In this document: positions 45,370-56,400 of the stretch, piece by piece
How positions within the stretch are numbered: the first letter of the stretch is position 1
Layout of the letters: every line of letters begins with the position of its first letter
Assembly: GCF_002776525.5 (NCBI RefSeq)
Contig: NC_045438.1
Coordinates: 150,171,777 to 150,235,776, forward strand
Length of the DNA stretch: 64,000 nt
From: Piliocolobus tephrosceles
Taxonomy: Eukaryota > Chordata > Mammalia > Primates > Cercopithecidae
Reading direction: 5' to 3'
Translations under genes and position numbers: made by a program
The notes under the pieces: generated by a model
What the model was told of the DNA's origin: nothing
Databases searched by the model: none
Seen by the model: the letters and a program-made list of their open reading frames with translations, nothing else

Positions 45370-46170
45370 AAGGAGAAGGAGTTATGACCTTTCAGCCTGG
45401 AAATTGTTACAGACCCTAGGGGAAATCTTTGCGTCCGTGTTTGCGCCACACACCTGGAGAGGGTGGATTACTCCTGCCAGCCCTGACCTCAGAGCCGGGG
45501 GTGCGGGTTTCGGGAGCTTCCCGGGGGCAGGGAAGAAAGTCGGGAGTGGAGCGTGGAGAGGAAGCGGGGGTCCGGCGGACGGTGGAGTGGAAACGCGGTT
45601 GGCCGGAGGGTCTGAGCCCCAGTGGGCCGCCGGCCGGGGCTTCAGCTCTGCGCGGAGGGGACCTGGAGACGAGTAAAGGGAGGGAGAAGGCGGCGAGGCG
45701 GTGACAGCCTGGGGGAGGCCGAACTGGCCCCTCGCAAAGGCTCCAAGCAGCTCGAGGGCGAGCGCTGCACCCTGCGCCCCTCCTTACCTTGCGCCCGAGG
45801 TCCGAGTAAGGAGAGGGAGACCCCGGGAGGCGCAGGGCTCCAGCTAGGGCGCGCGCGCGCTCGGGGTCCGCTATCAGCTTCTGCAGGCTGCGGCTTCAGG
45901 TATCAAAGGCATTCAGGTCGCCTAACTACCAGCACTTTGGCGCGTCTCGGATCCCTCCTCGATCCTCGCCCCGGCGGCCCTCCGCCCCGCTCCCCTCCGC
46001 CCCGCGGGCGCCCGCAGAGCCTCTCCCTGGCTGCTGATTCCAGACAGCCTTGGCCCCTCTCCGCCGCCGGCCCTCCCCCGGCGCGCGCGCACTCACCTCC
46101 CCCAGAAACGCACCCTCTTTGGGAAGGAGGCAGCGAATGCGGTCCTTGAAATTCTAGGCGCTGGGCAACT
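45370..46170. promoter_or_regulatory. Isolated CpG island, candidate promoter
   Basis: About 800 bases are rich in CpG and GC boxes, bounded on both sides by ordinary AT-rich DNA, 14 kb upstream of DEK and free of Alu. Two strong donor sites lie on the - strand, GAG|GTGAGT (exon end at 46097) and AAG|GTAAGG (exon end at 45788), suggesting alternative first exons of a leftward transcript. Weaker donors exist on + (CAG|GTATCA near 45900). No recognised protein is encoded. It could be a lncRNA promoter or a distal promoter for the next gene leftward. Confidence 0.6.
45788..45900 (-). other. Second candidate first exon, - strand
   Basis: The - strand reads GGGCGCAAG|GTAAGGAGG, a strong donor about 310 bases downstream of the first one. 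With a single upstream exon both could be alternative first exons, or this could be exon 2 if an acceptor exists between them. The 5' edge is not determined. Confidence 0.25.
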
Positions 46171-46205
46171 TCAGAAAATCCTTTTAAAATCTTTGATCTG
46201 CCCAA
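46097..46205 (-). other. Candidate first exon, - strand
   Basis: On the - strand the sequence CTGGGGGAG|GTGAGTGCG is a full-consensus donor. An ATG-opened frame begins at 46205 and reaches it, but I do not recognise the peptide, and the exon may equally be non-coding. The start is arbitrary; an inverted CCAAT lies near 46202. Confidence 0.3.
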
Positions 46206-47340
46206 TGAGATTCAAAGTAGGGCACCATGTATATTCATCCCCTGGCTCCGTCCTCTTTTTTGTCTTAACCACAGCATTATTTAACACTTGATATTCGTGT
46301 TTAGGTTGAACTCTGAGAATCTCCTGCCAGGCATTTTAATTTTCCCAAAATAACTCCTTCCGCTTTATTGTTTTGAAAATGCAGACATCCCCACTTTATA
46401 AACTTGGATTGCCAGGACGTTAGATTGGCCTCAGAAAGCAGATGTTCAGCTGCACAAGACAGAGCAAGTCTCTTCCCAGCAGCTCTGCTACCTGCCACCT
46501 GTAAGGGCCCTGCGTCAGGGCAAGAGCAGTTAATTACACCCTGGCTTTGGTTACCGAGCATGCCCGGAGCCTCTGTTCTCACTTACGACTCAGTTCTGAG
46601 GCTTAGGTTCTGGAAAGAAGCAGGTGGATGTGTTCAAAGAAGAGAGTTCTAATGCAGAAAACCAGCAAAGCGCAGAATTTACTGAATAATACAGAGAAAA
46701 AGAACGATGGGAAGGGATCCTGGGAACATGACAGTATCTTGGATAGGACGATGTTTGAGGGCATGATATAAATAAATTATAAAAGAATACATAGAAAAAA
46801 ATTAAAAGTTAATAAAAAACTATGAAATAAATAAAAATAACATAAAAAAAGTAATTTAAAAATAACAAACATGACGGTATCACTAACTCCCAGGAACCTG
46901 AAAGTGATATAACCCCTGCTGGGAGTGTGGAAGTTGAATTGTTAAATGGCACTCCACTCATTCATTCACCTATATATTAATAGTATATATTTATGGAATA
47001 TGTTAAAGGCAATAAAGCATTATTCATAGTCATTATAAACGCTGCTCAGAATCAACTTCTCAACCAGTTTATAACAGGGCCCTGGAAAATGCAAATATCT
47101 ATTAAGAGACACCATATTAATCCACTGTCTTTTTCTAAATTTATCAAATAAGTTTCTCATCTGAAGGCTGAAAAATGGGCACTTACTAAAAACTGTCAGG
47201 TTTGTCTATTAGATAGAAGGCAGATATCAGAAGATAAACTCACCAGTCAAGTTACTACAATTGAAAGAACCAGCTTAGCTGATGTAAGAAGAGGTGAAGG
47301 GGGAGGAGGAGGGAGGTCAGCCAAAGACTAAGCTGGCATT
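46206..47340. other. No gene seen
   Basis: Single-copy-like flank of the CpG island, then very A-rich DNA at 46760-46870. Confidence 0.5.
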
Positions 47341-47634
47341 CTTTTTTTTTTCTTTGAGACAAGGCCTCACTCTGACACTCACGCTGGAGTACAGTGGTGC
47401 TATCATGGCTCACTGCAGCCTCGACCTTGGGCTCAAGCAATCCTCCTGCCTCAGCTTCAGAGTAGCTGGGACTATAGGCATGCATCGCCATGTCCAGCTG
47501 ATTTTTGCATTTTTTTGTAAAAAGAGGGTTTCGTCATGTCGGCCTTGCTGATCTTAAACTCCTGGGCTCAAATGATCCTCCCACCTTGCCCTCCTGAAGT
47601 GCTGGGATTACAGGCATGAGCTACTGTGCCTGGC
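47341..47634 (-). mobile_element. AluJ
   Basis: Reverse Alu; CTGGCATTCTTTTTT flanks it on both sides, a 15-base match. Confidence 0.9.
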
Positions 47635-48096
47635 CTGGCATTCTTTTTTCTTCTGTCAGAATAAATGTTTGCCAGTCTCACACTAGCAAGCATTCAATAA
47701 ATACTGGGTGCTGAGGATGGAACAGCTATCAGAAAGACAACATTCCTGTTCCCATCAAGCCAATTGGGAGGGAGGGTGTAGAGAAGAAAACAGGCTGTTA
47801 AAAGTAGATGTTCTCATGGAGGATGACACATCTGGGGCAATGTAAGTGAGACCTGAAGAGTGAGGGTAATTTGGCCCAGAACAGGAAAATAGGAGAAGAG
47901 TTTTCCAGTAGGATCACCAACATGGAGAGAAAACCAAAGTTAAGAAGGAACATGGCCATTCACTATGGCTGGAGGATCTTTTCTTTGGGGTGGGAGTCAG
48001 GGAGACTGGAAGGAACAATGTAGAGACAAGGCTAGAGAGATGAACAGAAGTCAGATCATGTAGAGTCGTCTAGGCCATGTTTTAAAAATTGCACTT

Positions 48097-48519
48097 CAGG
48101 ATAAAGAAAATGTGGTACATATACACCAAGGACTACTACTCAGTCATTAAAAACAGAAGGAAATAATGTCTTTTGCAGGAACTTGGATGGAGCTGGAGGC
48201 CGTTACTGTAAGTGAAGTAACTCAGAAATGGAAAATCAAATACCATGGGTTCTCACTTACAAATGGGAGCTAAGCTATGGATATACAAATGCATATAGAG
48301 GGGTAATCATGGATATTGGAAACCCAGAACAGGGGAGGATGGGAGGAGGGTCAGGAATGAAAAATTGCATATTGGTAACAATGTACACTACTCAGGTGAC
48401 AGGTGCACTGCAATCTCACACTTCACCACTATACAATTCACCCATGTAACAACAATCCCTTGTAGCCCAAAAGCTACTGAAAATTTTTAAATATTTTTCT
48501 TAAATCAAAAAATAAAAAT
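48097..48519 (+). mobile_element. L1 3' end with ORF2 terminus, nested in L2
   Basis: It starts in the last part of ORF2 (GAAAATGTGGTACATATACA) and runs to an A-rich tail near 48519. The copy is 5'-truncated and not coding. It is flanked by 13-base repeats at 48084-48096 and 48520-48532 (AAAAATTGCACTT and AAAAATTATACTT), its target duplication. Confidence 0.85.
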
Positions 48520-48534
48520 AAAAATTATACTTTA

Positions 48535-48836
48535 GGTCAGGCACAGTGCTTCACACCATGAACTTTGGAGGTTGCTTTAGGAGGCAGAGGTGGGAGGATT
48601 GCTTGAGGCCAGTTCAAAACAGCCTGGACAACATAGAGAGACCCTATCTCTACAAAAAAAAAAAATTGAAAACTTAGCCAGGTGTGGTGCCATGAGCCTG
48701 TAGTCCTAGCTACTCAGGAGGCTGAGGCAGGAGGATCTCTTGAGCTCAGGAGGTCGAGGCTGCAGTGAGTTATGATCGCACCCTATGCTCCAGCCTGGGT
48801 GACAGAGAAAGACCCTGTCTCTAAAAAAAAAAATTG
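48535..48836 (+). mobile_element. AluJ at a re-used target
   Basis: The Alu left arm is rearranged after TTCACACCATGAACTTTGG. The 13-base target precedes (48520-48532) and follows (48837-48849) it. Confidence 0.85.
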
Positions 48837-49028
48837 AAAAATTACACTTGATCCTACAGGCAATGGGGAGGCATTTAAGTGTTATAGACAACATAATAAT
48901 GAGGTTTTTTTTTTTAAGACTTCTGGCTGCAGGCAGTGAACTAATGAGGATGGGAGGTAGGGATGAGAGGAAAGAGGATAAATCAGGAAGAATATCTCTG
49001 TAAAGGACACGTAATCAATGAGTACCAG

Positions 49029-49312
49029 GCCAGGTGCAGTGACCCTGCCTATAATCCCAGCACTTTGATAGGGTGAGGTGGGAAGCTCACTTGAGCCCAG
49101 GAATTCAAGACCGACCAGCCTGGGCAAATAGGCTGGTCTCTACAAAAGATAAAATGTTAGCTGGGCATGGTGGCATGTGTTTGTGGCCCCAGGTACTCAG
49201 GAGGCTGAGGCAAGAGGATCCCTTGAGCCAGAGAGGTCAAAGCTGCAGTGAGCCATGATCATGCCACTGTACTCCAGCCTGAGTGACAGATTGAGACCCA
49301 GTCTCAAAAATC
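49029..49312 (+). mobile_element. AluJ with (AATC)n tail
   Basis: Ends in AAAAATCAATCAATCAATAC; ATCAATGAGTACCA before suggests the target duplication ATCAATNNNTACCA. Confidence 0.85.
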
Positions 49313-49698
49313 AATCAATCAATACCAATGTAGAGATCCTCATACCTTTGTGGAATCTAAATTCAGTCCCATGACAAGTTCCTAAGAGACAAGCTTTCCT
49401 GGAAGGGAAGAGAAGTGTGGCGGGAGGAGGGTCACTGGTGGTAAACAACTGAGAAACATATTGGCAAATAGAATTTAGAGAGAAAGTGGTTTTTTAAAAC
49501 TAAATATTTATACAGTGACTCTATCTCACACAGTTCAAAGATAAAAGAATGTTGATTTATAACTGAGTGGTGGAATAAATTAAAGGGAAATTGACACATA
49601 GGAGGTATATTGATATATATCCCCAATTTCCTAACATGTAAAAGCAAACCAGCATGCTCCTGCCTCTTCCCCCTCTCCTTTTGAGAGAGTTATTTTCT

Positions 49699-49984
49699 TT
49701 TTTTGTTTATTTGAGATGGAGTCTCACTCTGTTGCCCAGGCTGGAGTGCAGTGGCGCTATCTCATCTCACTGCAACCTCCGCCTCCCAGGTTCAAGCGAT
49801 TCTCCTGCCTCAGCCTCCCAAGTAGCTGGAATTACAGGCACCCACCACCACACCCAGCTAATTTTTGTATTTTTAGTAGAGACGAGATTTCACCATGTTG
49901 GCCAGGGTGGTCTCGAACTCCTGACCTCCAGTGATCCGCCCGCTTCGGCCTTCCAAAGTAAGTGTGTGAGCCACTGTGCCCAGC
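49699..49984 (-). mobile_element. AluS
   Basis: Reverse Alu missing about 12 bases around CCAAAGTAAGTGTGTGAGCC. Confidence 0.9.
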
Positions 49985-50609
49985 TATTTCTATTATCCCT
50001 CACGCTAATCATTTTATAGTCTTCCTCAATTTGCACCCATCTGTCTGAAGTCAAAGTCCACGCTAGGCTGGTCCAAGTGCATTGTTGTTTATAACTAATT
50101 AATCACAACCAGTTGCAGATCTCTTTGTTCCTTCTCCATTGCCATTGCTTCACTTGACTAGCTTTTAAAAAAATAATTTAAACATTTTTACAAACCAATG
50201 TTCATGCTACTTCCTTCCACTAGGCCATGCTCTCTAGATTCACTCAGGTCTAGGCAGCTATGGCTGTCCCTGGGAGCTGAGCTACCTCGCTGTAACCACG
50301 GTGGGCTGTACTCAGAAGACTTAATGGAAGGCTAGAGTGCTCGGGCTAGGGTGCTAGGAGGTAGCAGGGCTCTCCTGATGGATCCTGCCACCTGAGTCAG
50401 AGCAAATAGGCCAAGAAGAAAGGAAGAGGGAAAGGCTGGCTGTCCTTAGGAGGGCAGAGCAAGAGCAAGACAGCCAAACATCTCACCCCTCAATCACTCA
50501 ATTCATAGTATTCTTTCAGATGATTTGCTACCTTCTGTCTATCATTTCAATTTGGTTTTTCTCAATTTCCTTCGTATTTTTTTTCATTTCTATTTATTCT
50601 CTCCTCTTT
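49985..50609. other. No gene seen
   Basis: Single-copy-like DNA. Confidence 0.45.
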
Positions 50610-50990
50610 TCATTTTAGCTGAAGACCCAGGAAAGCTGGGTGTAGTTCAAAGGCCTGAGAGCCGGAGAGCCAATGGTATAGATTCCAGCTTTGGTCTGAA
50701 GGCCTGAGAACCAGGAGCACCAAGGGCAGGAGAGGACTGATGTTCCAGCTCAAGCAGTCACCCAGAGTGAATTCAATCTTTCTTCACCGTTTTGTTCTAT
50801 TTGGGCCCTCAATGAATTAGATGATGCCCACCCACACTGGGGAGTGCCATCTGCTTTATTTAGTCCACCAATTGAAATACTTTTTCCAGAAAGACCCTCA
50901 CAGACACACCCAGAAATAATGTTTAACCAGATATCTGGGCATCCAACGGTCCAATCAAGTTGACACATAAAATTAGCCATCACATTGCCT
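50610..50990 (-). mobile_element. Old interspersed repeat, same family as at 30120
   Basis: Read in reverse it starts GTGATGGCTAATTTTATGTG, continues with GCCCAGATATCTGG and TTTCTGGGTGTGTCTGTGAG, and runs on for 380 bases, longer than the copy at 30 kb. Confidence 0.5.
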
Positions 50991-51438
50991 TATCTGACCC
51001 TCTTTCATCTTTACTCTTCTCTCTCTCTGTAGACTAGGACTTCTCCAATTCACACAACAGAACACATGTCCCTATAGTTCCTAACTTTATTTGTTACAGA
51101 TCCAATTACCAAGTGGAATCCATCTTGCTCATAATTCCAAATTCCCAGGTAGGGAATTAACTAGCTCTACTGAGGTCAGAGTCATGATGTAAAACATCCC
51201 TAAAAGAGTTCTTCATCTAATTCTATGGATGGTGGCCACAGGATTGGAAATGAGGATGGAAGGATCTTTGAGAAGGTTGAGGGTAAATGTTTACTATGAA
51301 GGCAGACATGTAAATACGTAATAACACTATAATTTCATAAATACCCTCATAAAGATATGAACAAAGTATTAAGGAAGCACAAAAGAGCAAGGAGGGGAGG
51401 GAGTCTCAACTTCAGAAACATGAGCATGAAGAACGTGC
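50991..51438. other. No gene seen
   Basis: Single-copy-like DNA. Confidence 0.5.
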
Positions 51439-51453
51439 AAGAAGATAACGTTC

Positions 51454-51758
51454 GGCCGGGTGCGGTGGCTCAAGCCTGTAATCCCAGCACTTTGGGAGGC
51501 CGAGACCGGCGGATCACGAGGTCAGGAGATCGAGACCATCCTGGCTAACAGGGTGAAACCCCGTCTCTACTAAAAAATACACAAAAACTAGCCGGGCGAG
51601 GTGGCGGGCGCCTGTAGTCCCAGCTACTCCGGAGGCTGAGGCAGGAGAATGGCATAAACCCGGGAGGCGGAGCTTGCAGTGAGCTGAGATCACGCCACTG
51701 CACTCCAGCCTGGGTGACAGAGCGAGACTCCGTCTCAAAAAAAAAAAAAAAAAAAAAA
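51454..51758 (+). mobile_element. AluYR
   Basis: Perfect 15-base target duplication AAGAAGATAACGTTC (51439-51453, 51759-51773). Confidence 0.95.
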
Positions 51759-51773
51759 AAGAAGATAACGTTC

Positions 51774-51887
51774 AGCTGGGCTTGGTGGCTCACGCCTGTA
51801 ATCCTAGCACCTTGGAGGCTGAGGCAGGCACATCGCTTGAGCCCAGGAGTTTGAGACCAGCCTGGGCAACATAATGAGACTCTGTCT

Positions 51888-51918
<31 letters not shown>
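51774..51918 (+). mobile_element. Alu left monomer (FLAM-like)
   Basis: Single arm with 28 or more A, next to MER20; the AluYR landed at its 5' edge. Confidence 0.85.
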
Positions 51919-51919
<1 letters not shown>

Positions 51920-52073
51920 GTTGTGGGGTTGTCCTGTGTTTTGTAGGATGTTTAGCAGCATCTCTGCTTTCTAATCACAAGATGCCACTAGCACCCCCTC
52001 TAAGTTTTGACAACAAAAAATGTCTCCAGACACTATCAAATTGTCCTTACTTCACTTGAGAACCACTGTGTTA
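51919..52073 (-). mobile_element. MER20 hAT DNA transposon remnant
   Basis: The stretch TAGGATGTTTAGCAGCATCT, AAAATGTCTCCAGACACT and TTGAGAACCACTGTGTT is MER20 in reverse. One end is joined to the poly(A) of an Alu monomer. MER20 copies are known binding platforms in endometrium, but no activity can be read here. Confidence 0.8.
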
Positions 52074-52322
52074 TACTGAGATGTGAATGGGAGAGAGAGA
52101 CACATGTATTTTTAAAAATACATATTATTAGGAGGTAGCATCACCTTCTAATATTCTTTTCCTAATTTGAAAACATCTGTTTATTCTAAATTTGATTTTT
52201 TAAATTCACGCTGCATGTCAGTCAGGTACCCTCCCAAACCTTCTCTAATTTCCTTAAACGAAGAATGAGTTATAACAAGAAATGTTTTACTTATTAAAGT
52301 CCAGATTAAAAAGTAAGATTTT

Positions 52323-52640
52323 GCCAGGCACGGTGGCTCACGCCTGTAATCCCAGCACTTTGGGAGGCCAAAGCAGGTGGATCACTTGAGGTCAGGAGAT
52401 GGAGACTAGCCTGACTAACATGGTAAAACCCCATCTCTAACTAAAAATACAAAAATTAGCTGGGCGTGGTGGCACATGTCTGTCATCTCAGCTACCTGGG
52501 AGGCCAAAGCAGGCGAATCACTTGAACCCAGGAGGCGGAGGTTGCAGTGAGCCAAGATCACACTGCTATACTCCAGCCTGGGCAACAGAGTGAGACTCCC
52601 TCTAAAAACAAAACGAAACAAACCAAAAAAAAAAAAAAAA
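52323..52640 (+). mobile_element. AluS
   Basis: Full dimer with (AAAAC)n and A tail. Confidence 0.9.
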
Positions 52641-53329
52641 AATGAAGACAGAAAGAAAATCTAAAAATAGAACAAATAAGATTTATAGAAATATTTTAGA
52701 GTTACACATATTTATTTTCAAAAATAACACCCCATTTTGACAGTCTTGGGACAATGTTGATACCTAGCCAACTTGTAGTAGAAATCATTTTTCTGACTCT
52801 GATGTTATGATTTGGCCAAGGGCATTAAATATAACCTGAGTATTGAATCTTAGCAGAAAATCCCCCTCCTATAGAGATGACCTTCCTGTTTTGTTTTGTT
52901 TTTTTAACAGCAAATAAGGGCAATAATACCAAGGATCTACGCTTCTCTATTCCTTTAGTCTCATTCCATGGAACAGTTGGTAAGATATATTAAAGAAATG
53001 TGTTACAAATAATACTCTTAAAGTTAGAGCAAAATTAGTTACTAGGAGCAGAAGTTTGCTAGCCATTCATCCTTTGTTCTCCACGTTTTCTAAGCCTCAC
53101 CACCATTCCCCTTACCTCCTCCAGCTGCTTACCTTGAGGGTCCTCCCTGACCATAGTCGAGCCACAATATCCACTTTATTATCAACAGACTGGATATTAT
53201 TACATTCAGATATTTTTCAAACCCAATCTTAAATAGCTACACTGTACACTTTGGCTAACTCACTCCACCAAAATAGAGTATGATATCTTGTTTTTAGAAG
53301 AACCAAATGTGTCAGTATATTTATATTTA
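52641..53329. other. No gene seen
   Basis: Single-copy-like DNA before duplication copy 1. Confidence 0.5.
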
Positions 53330-53602
53330 TAACCAGGTTTAAAAAAGAATCTGGTCATCAGCTTCTTCAAGCCATGTTAGTTTACTGACTTGGTATCACT
53401 AGACTCTTTTTTTTTTTTTGAGATGGAGTGTCGCTCTTGCCTCCCAGGCTAAAGTGCAATGGTGCAATCTCTGCTCACTGCAAACTCCGCCTCCCGGATT
53501 CAAGCAATTCTCCTGCCTAAGCCTCCCGAGTAGCTGGGATTACAGGCACGCACCACCACGCCCAGCTAATTTTGTATTTTTAATAGAAATGAGGTTTCTC
53601 CA
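53330..53602 (+). repeat. Local duplication, copy 1
   Basis: A 273-base stretch (about 75 single-copy bases plus the start of an antisense Alu) recurs at 54997-55271. Shared non-Alu sequence includes AACCAGGTTTAAAAA, AAGAATCTGGTCATC and CATGTTAGTTTACTGACTTG. Here the Alu continues beyond the duplicated part. Confidence 0.85.
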
Positions 53603-53702
53603 GGTTGGTCAGCCCGGTCTCGAACTCCCAACCTTAGGTGATCCGCCCGCCTCGGCCTCCCAAAGTGCTGGGATTACAGGCGTGAGCCACTGCAGCCAGC
53701 CT
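53410..53702 (-). mobile_element. AluS, in duplication copy 1
   Basis: Reverse Alu with the diagnostic GCTCTTGCCTCCCAGGCT and AATTTTGTATTTTTAATAG shared in part with the copy at 55 kb. Confidence 0.9.
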
Positions 53703-53784
53703 GGATGGTCTTTAAATAGCATCCAGACAACAAACTCATGCCACTGTCTAAGAACCAAAAGGGGGTGCACTTTAATTAAACAAA

Positions 53785-53890
53785 TATTTTAAAAGTATTT
53801 ACTATGTGTCAGGCACCATGCCAAGTACCAGGAGGGAATAATGAAAGGAAGCACAGGGCTTCTGCCCCTGAAACTTAAATTTTGGGAAAA
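53785..53890 (-). mobile_element. LINE-2 3' fragment, antisense
   Basis: AGTATTTACTATGTGTCAGG and CACCATGCCAAGTACC are the reverse of the L2 3' terminus. Confidence 0.55.
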
Positions 53891-53969
53891 ATTGATCTGT
53901 GTACGTAAGAGATAGATTATGTGCATGAGAAAGATCAGTATGTGTGTGCAGTTTATATAAAAACTTCTC

Positions 53970-54313
53970 GGCCGGGCGCGGTGGCTCAAGCCTGTAATCC
54001 CAGCACTTTGGGAGGCCGAGATGGGCGGATCACGAGGTCAGGAGATCGAGACCATCCTGGCGAACACGGTGAAACCCCGTCTCTACTAAAAAATACAAAA
54101 AAAAAAAAAAAAAAACCTAGCTGGGTGAGGTGGCTGGCGCCTGTAGTCCCAGCTACTTGGGAGGCTGAGGCAGGAGAATGGCGTAAACCCAGGAGGCGGA
54201 GCTTGCAGTGAGCNNNNNNNNNNNNNNNNNNNNNNNNNNNNNNNNNNNNNNNNNNNNNNNNNNNNNNNNNNNNNNNNNNNNNNNNNNNNNNNNNNNNNNN
54301 NNNNNNNNNNNNN

Positions 54314-54348
<35 letters not shown>
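53970..54348 (+). mobile_element. AluYR containing the assembly gap
   Basis: Flanked by AAAAACTTCTC (53959-53969, 54349-54359). Eighteen A in the middle linker and about 40 in the tail. Confidence 0.92.
54214..54313. other. Assembly gap of exactly 100 N
   Basis: The run of 100 N lies inside an AluYR: the Alu is read up to GAGCTTGCAGTGAGC and resumes in its poly(A). Only about 50-60 bases of Alu should be missing, so 100 is a placeholder length. Confidence 0.97.
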
Positions 54349-54355
<7 letters not shown>

Positions 54356-54359
54356 TCTC

Positions 54360-54889
54360 ACAGGCAGAAGGAGGGAAGTGTTTTAAGAACCAGGGTTTTC
54401 ATAATTGCCAAAATAAAACCAACATATTCTCAGGCACATCCCCTGTTCATCCCAATTGTCCCAGATATGGTTGCAATTAGCCCTTCTGTGTCAGAGACAG
54501 CAATACTCATCGGCTACTTCCTGTGTGCCCCTATATTGTCTAAATTCTTTGTGGTTAGGTGGGATCATATGACTGAGCTGACCAATGAGCAGAACCACAG
54601 AACAGCAGGTATGGGTTCTCCTCCTGCTCTCTTCCCCTACCACCATGAACACGATGGACTTGTGTTAAGATAGTAGATCTACAAGATCAAAGTAGCCTAG
54701 AGCAATGAGTAAACCACATGAACGGAAGCCCTGGAGAATTGCCTGAACTGACAGAGATTTATAGAGCAAGAAAAAAACTTGGCAGGTAGGCCATTGAAAT
54801 AGCCTGTTTTATCCTAATATACTTTCTCATCACATTAACCAAAAAATATTCTGGATCTTCACAGCAAGGGTTTATTTTGGCTGGCATTC
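54360..54889. other. No gene seen; possible old LTR trace
   Basis: GTGGGATCATATGACTGAGC and CCAATGAGCAGAACCACAGA resemble an old mammalian repeat; not assigned. Confidence 0.35.
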
Positions 54890-54996
54890 ATTCATTCAGC
54901 AAAATACTTACTATGTGTTAGGCACTGCTTTGGGTGCTGAGAATACGGTGCAGAACAAGACAAAGTCTCTGCAGCCTCGGGGACTTTACATTTGTG
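54890..54996 (-). mobile_element. LINE-2 3' fragment, antisense
   Basis: ATACTTACTATGTGTTAGGC and GGTGCTGAGAATACGGTGCA match the reverse L2 terminus. It is cut at 54996 by the start of the local duplication. Confidence 0.55.
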
Positions 54997-55271
54997 TAAC
55001 CAGGTTTAAAAAGAATCTGGTCATCGGCTTATTCAAGCCACGTTAGTTTACTGACTTGATATTACCGGACTTTTTTTTTTTTTTTTTTGAGATGGAGTTT
55101 CGCTCTTGTCTCCCAGGCTGGAGTGCAATGGTGCAATCTCGGCTCACTGCAACCTCTGTCTCCCAGGTTCAAGCGATTCTCCTGCCTCAGCCTCCCGAGT
55201 AGCTGGGATTACAGGCATGTACCACCACGCCCAGCTAATTTTGTATTTTTAGTAGAAACGAGGTTTCTCCA
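54997..55271 (+). repeat. Local duplication, copy 2
   Basis: Copy of 53330-53602 at roughly 90 percent identity by eye. It begins abruptly inside an L2 fragment, and its Alu stops abruptly after GAGGTTTCTCCA, showing this is the derived copy. Confidence 0.85.
55072..55271 (-). mobile_element. Truncated AluS in duplication copy 2
   Basis: Reverse Alu that stops without reason after GAGGTTTCTCCA, where the duplicated block ends. Confidence 0.88.
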
Positions 55272-55984
55272 TATATATGTCTGGTAGTAAATAAATAAAC
55301 AAAAATAAATAAAATTTTCTGGTAGTGATAAATGTAATAAACAGAAATAAAGTTATTACTGATTGGTTCTATACCCTTCTCACTAAGCTTCACCCTTCTC
55401 ATGTCTTTACTTCCCCCCTTATTCAGCTCAGATTCTATAGTCCATCACTATCTTCCTTGTCCTGTGTGTATCCTCAACTCACTCACCCTTTTCTCCTTCT
55501 TTCTTACTTGCCTAGCAAAATCCCAACTTGGTTAAATGCATTTTTTGGATGATGTTGTTGCCATCTTCGTACTTACTCCCAGGTTGCTGCATGTGGCTGG
55601 AGAAAAACAACAATGCTGACTGGTCTCACTCTCACTTTACAGCCACTGATCCCAGAGAGTCCTTGCAGCTACATGGCAAGCCTACGATATTCCCTAATGC
55701 ATCCATCTCCCATTCTTCTACATGATCACTTCACATTTCCTCTGTCCAAAAACCTTCAACAGTCTCTCTCACACTCACTCACTGTCAATAATGTTGCTCC
55801 GGATTTTACTGAGAAACTTAAAGGAATAAAAACTTCAAAAACTCCCACTTACATCTGCCAACTCCTGCCCTGCATGGGTACTCAAGTCCGCTGTCTTTCC
55901 TCTTGTTACAATGGAACAGCTTTCCGTTGTCCTTTTTAAGGACAGCTCTTCTATTTGTGCACTAGATCCCATGTCCTCTCATCT

Positions 55985-56400
55985 CCTGTGGCAGACATGG
56001 AGATGTGTCACCCAGATGCCTCTTCAAGAAGAATCTGCTGCCCAGCTGCAGACCCCAGAGTTAGCAGGCAGCCTCCATCTGTCAACTCCTTCAGGATCTG
56101 CCAAAGCCACTAAAGTGGAATCACTTCAGTCGAGGTCACACCTTCCTGGGGCTGCCTGCATGCAGTGACTGAGCAGTATGGGGATATAAAAGCTCAGCCA
56201 CTCAGGATACCCTGAAGAGCAGCACTCCCTCCAGAGCTCCCCTCGTAGCTGTCTGAAGCTCTGTCAAGCCAGCTTTGCAGTTTGACCTCTTCCTCTGCCA
56301 AATCTCACTTCTTCCCCCTTCCCTTCACAGTTCTTCACCTCTAATAAACACCTGGTGTCCCAAATTCTGTTTCAGCTTCTGCTTAGAGAACCCAACCGGA
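55985..56400 (+). mobile_element. Unassigned old element inside the L2
   Basis: The L2 match stops at about 55985 and resumes about 56400. The inserted stretch has a TATA-like GGGGATATAAAAGC (56178) and an AATAAA (56344), with a tail AGAGAACCCAACCGG that resembles the end of some old LTRs. The family is not assigned. Confidence 0.4.

Larger units (their letters stand above)
47670..49020 (-). mobile_element. LINE-2 fragment, antisense, split by L1 and Alu
   Basis: The reverse L2 3' part is seen at 47670-48083 (GCATTCAATAAATACTGGGT, GAGACCTGAAGAGTGAGGG, AGATCATGTAGAGTCGTCTA) and continues at 48838-49020 (GCAATGGGGAGGCATTTAAG). The L1 and Alu at 48097-48836 were inserted between. Confidence 0.7.

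Noticed and set aside
45622..46149. 175-codon + frame in the upstream CpG island
   Set aside because: Low-complexity Arg/Gly/Pro composition, no recognised domain, and the best splice signals are on the other strand.
53789..53989. 66-codon - frame next to an AluYR
   Set aside because: Covers an L2 remnant and the Alu edge; no independent support.
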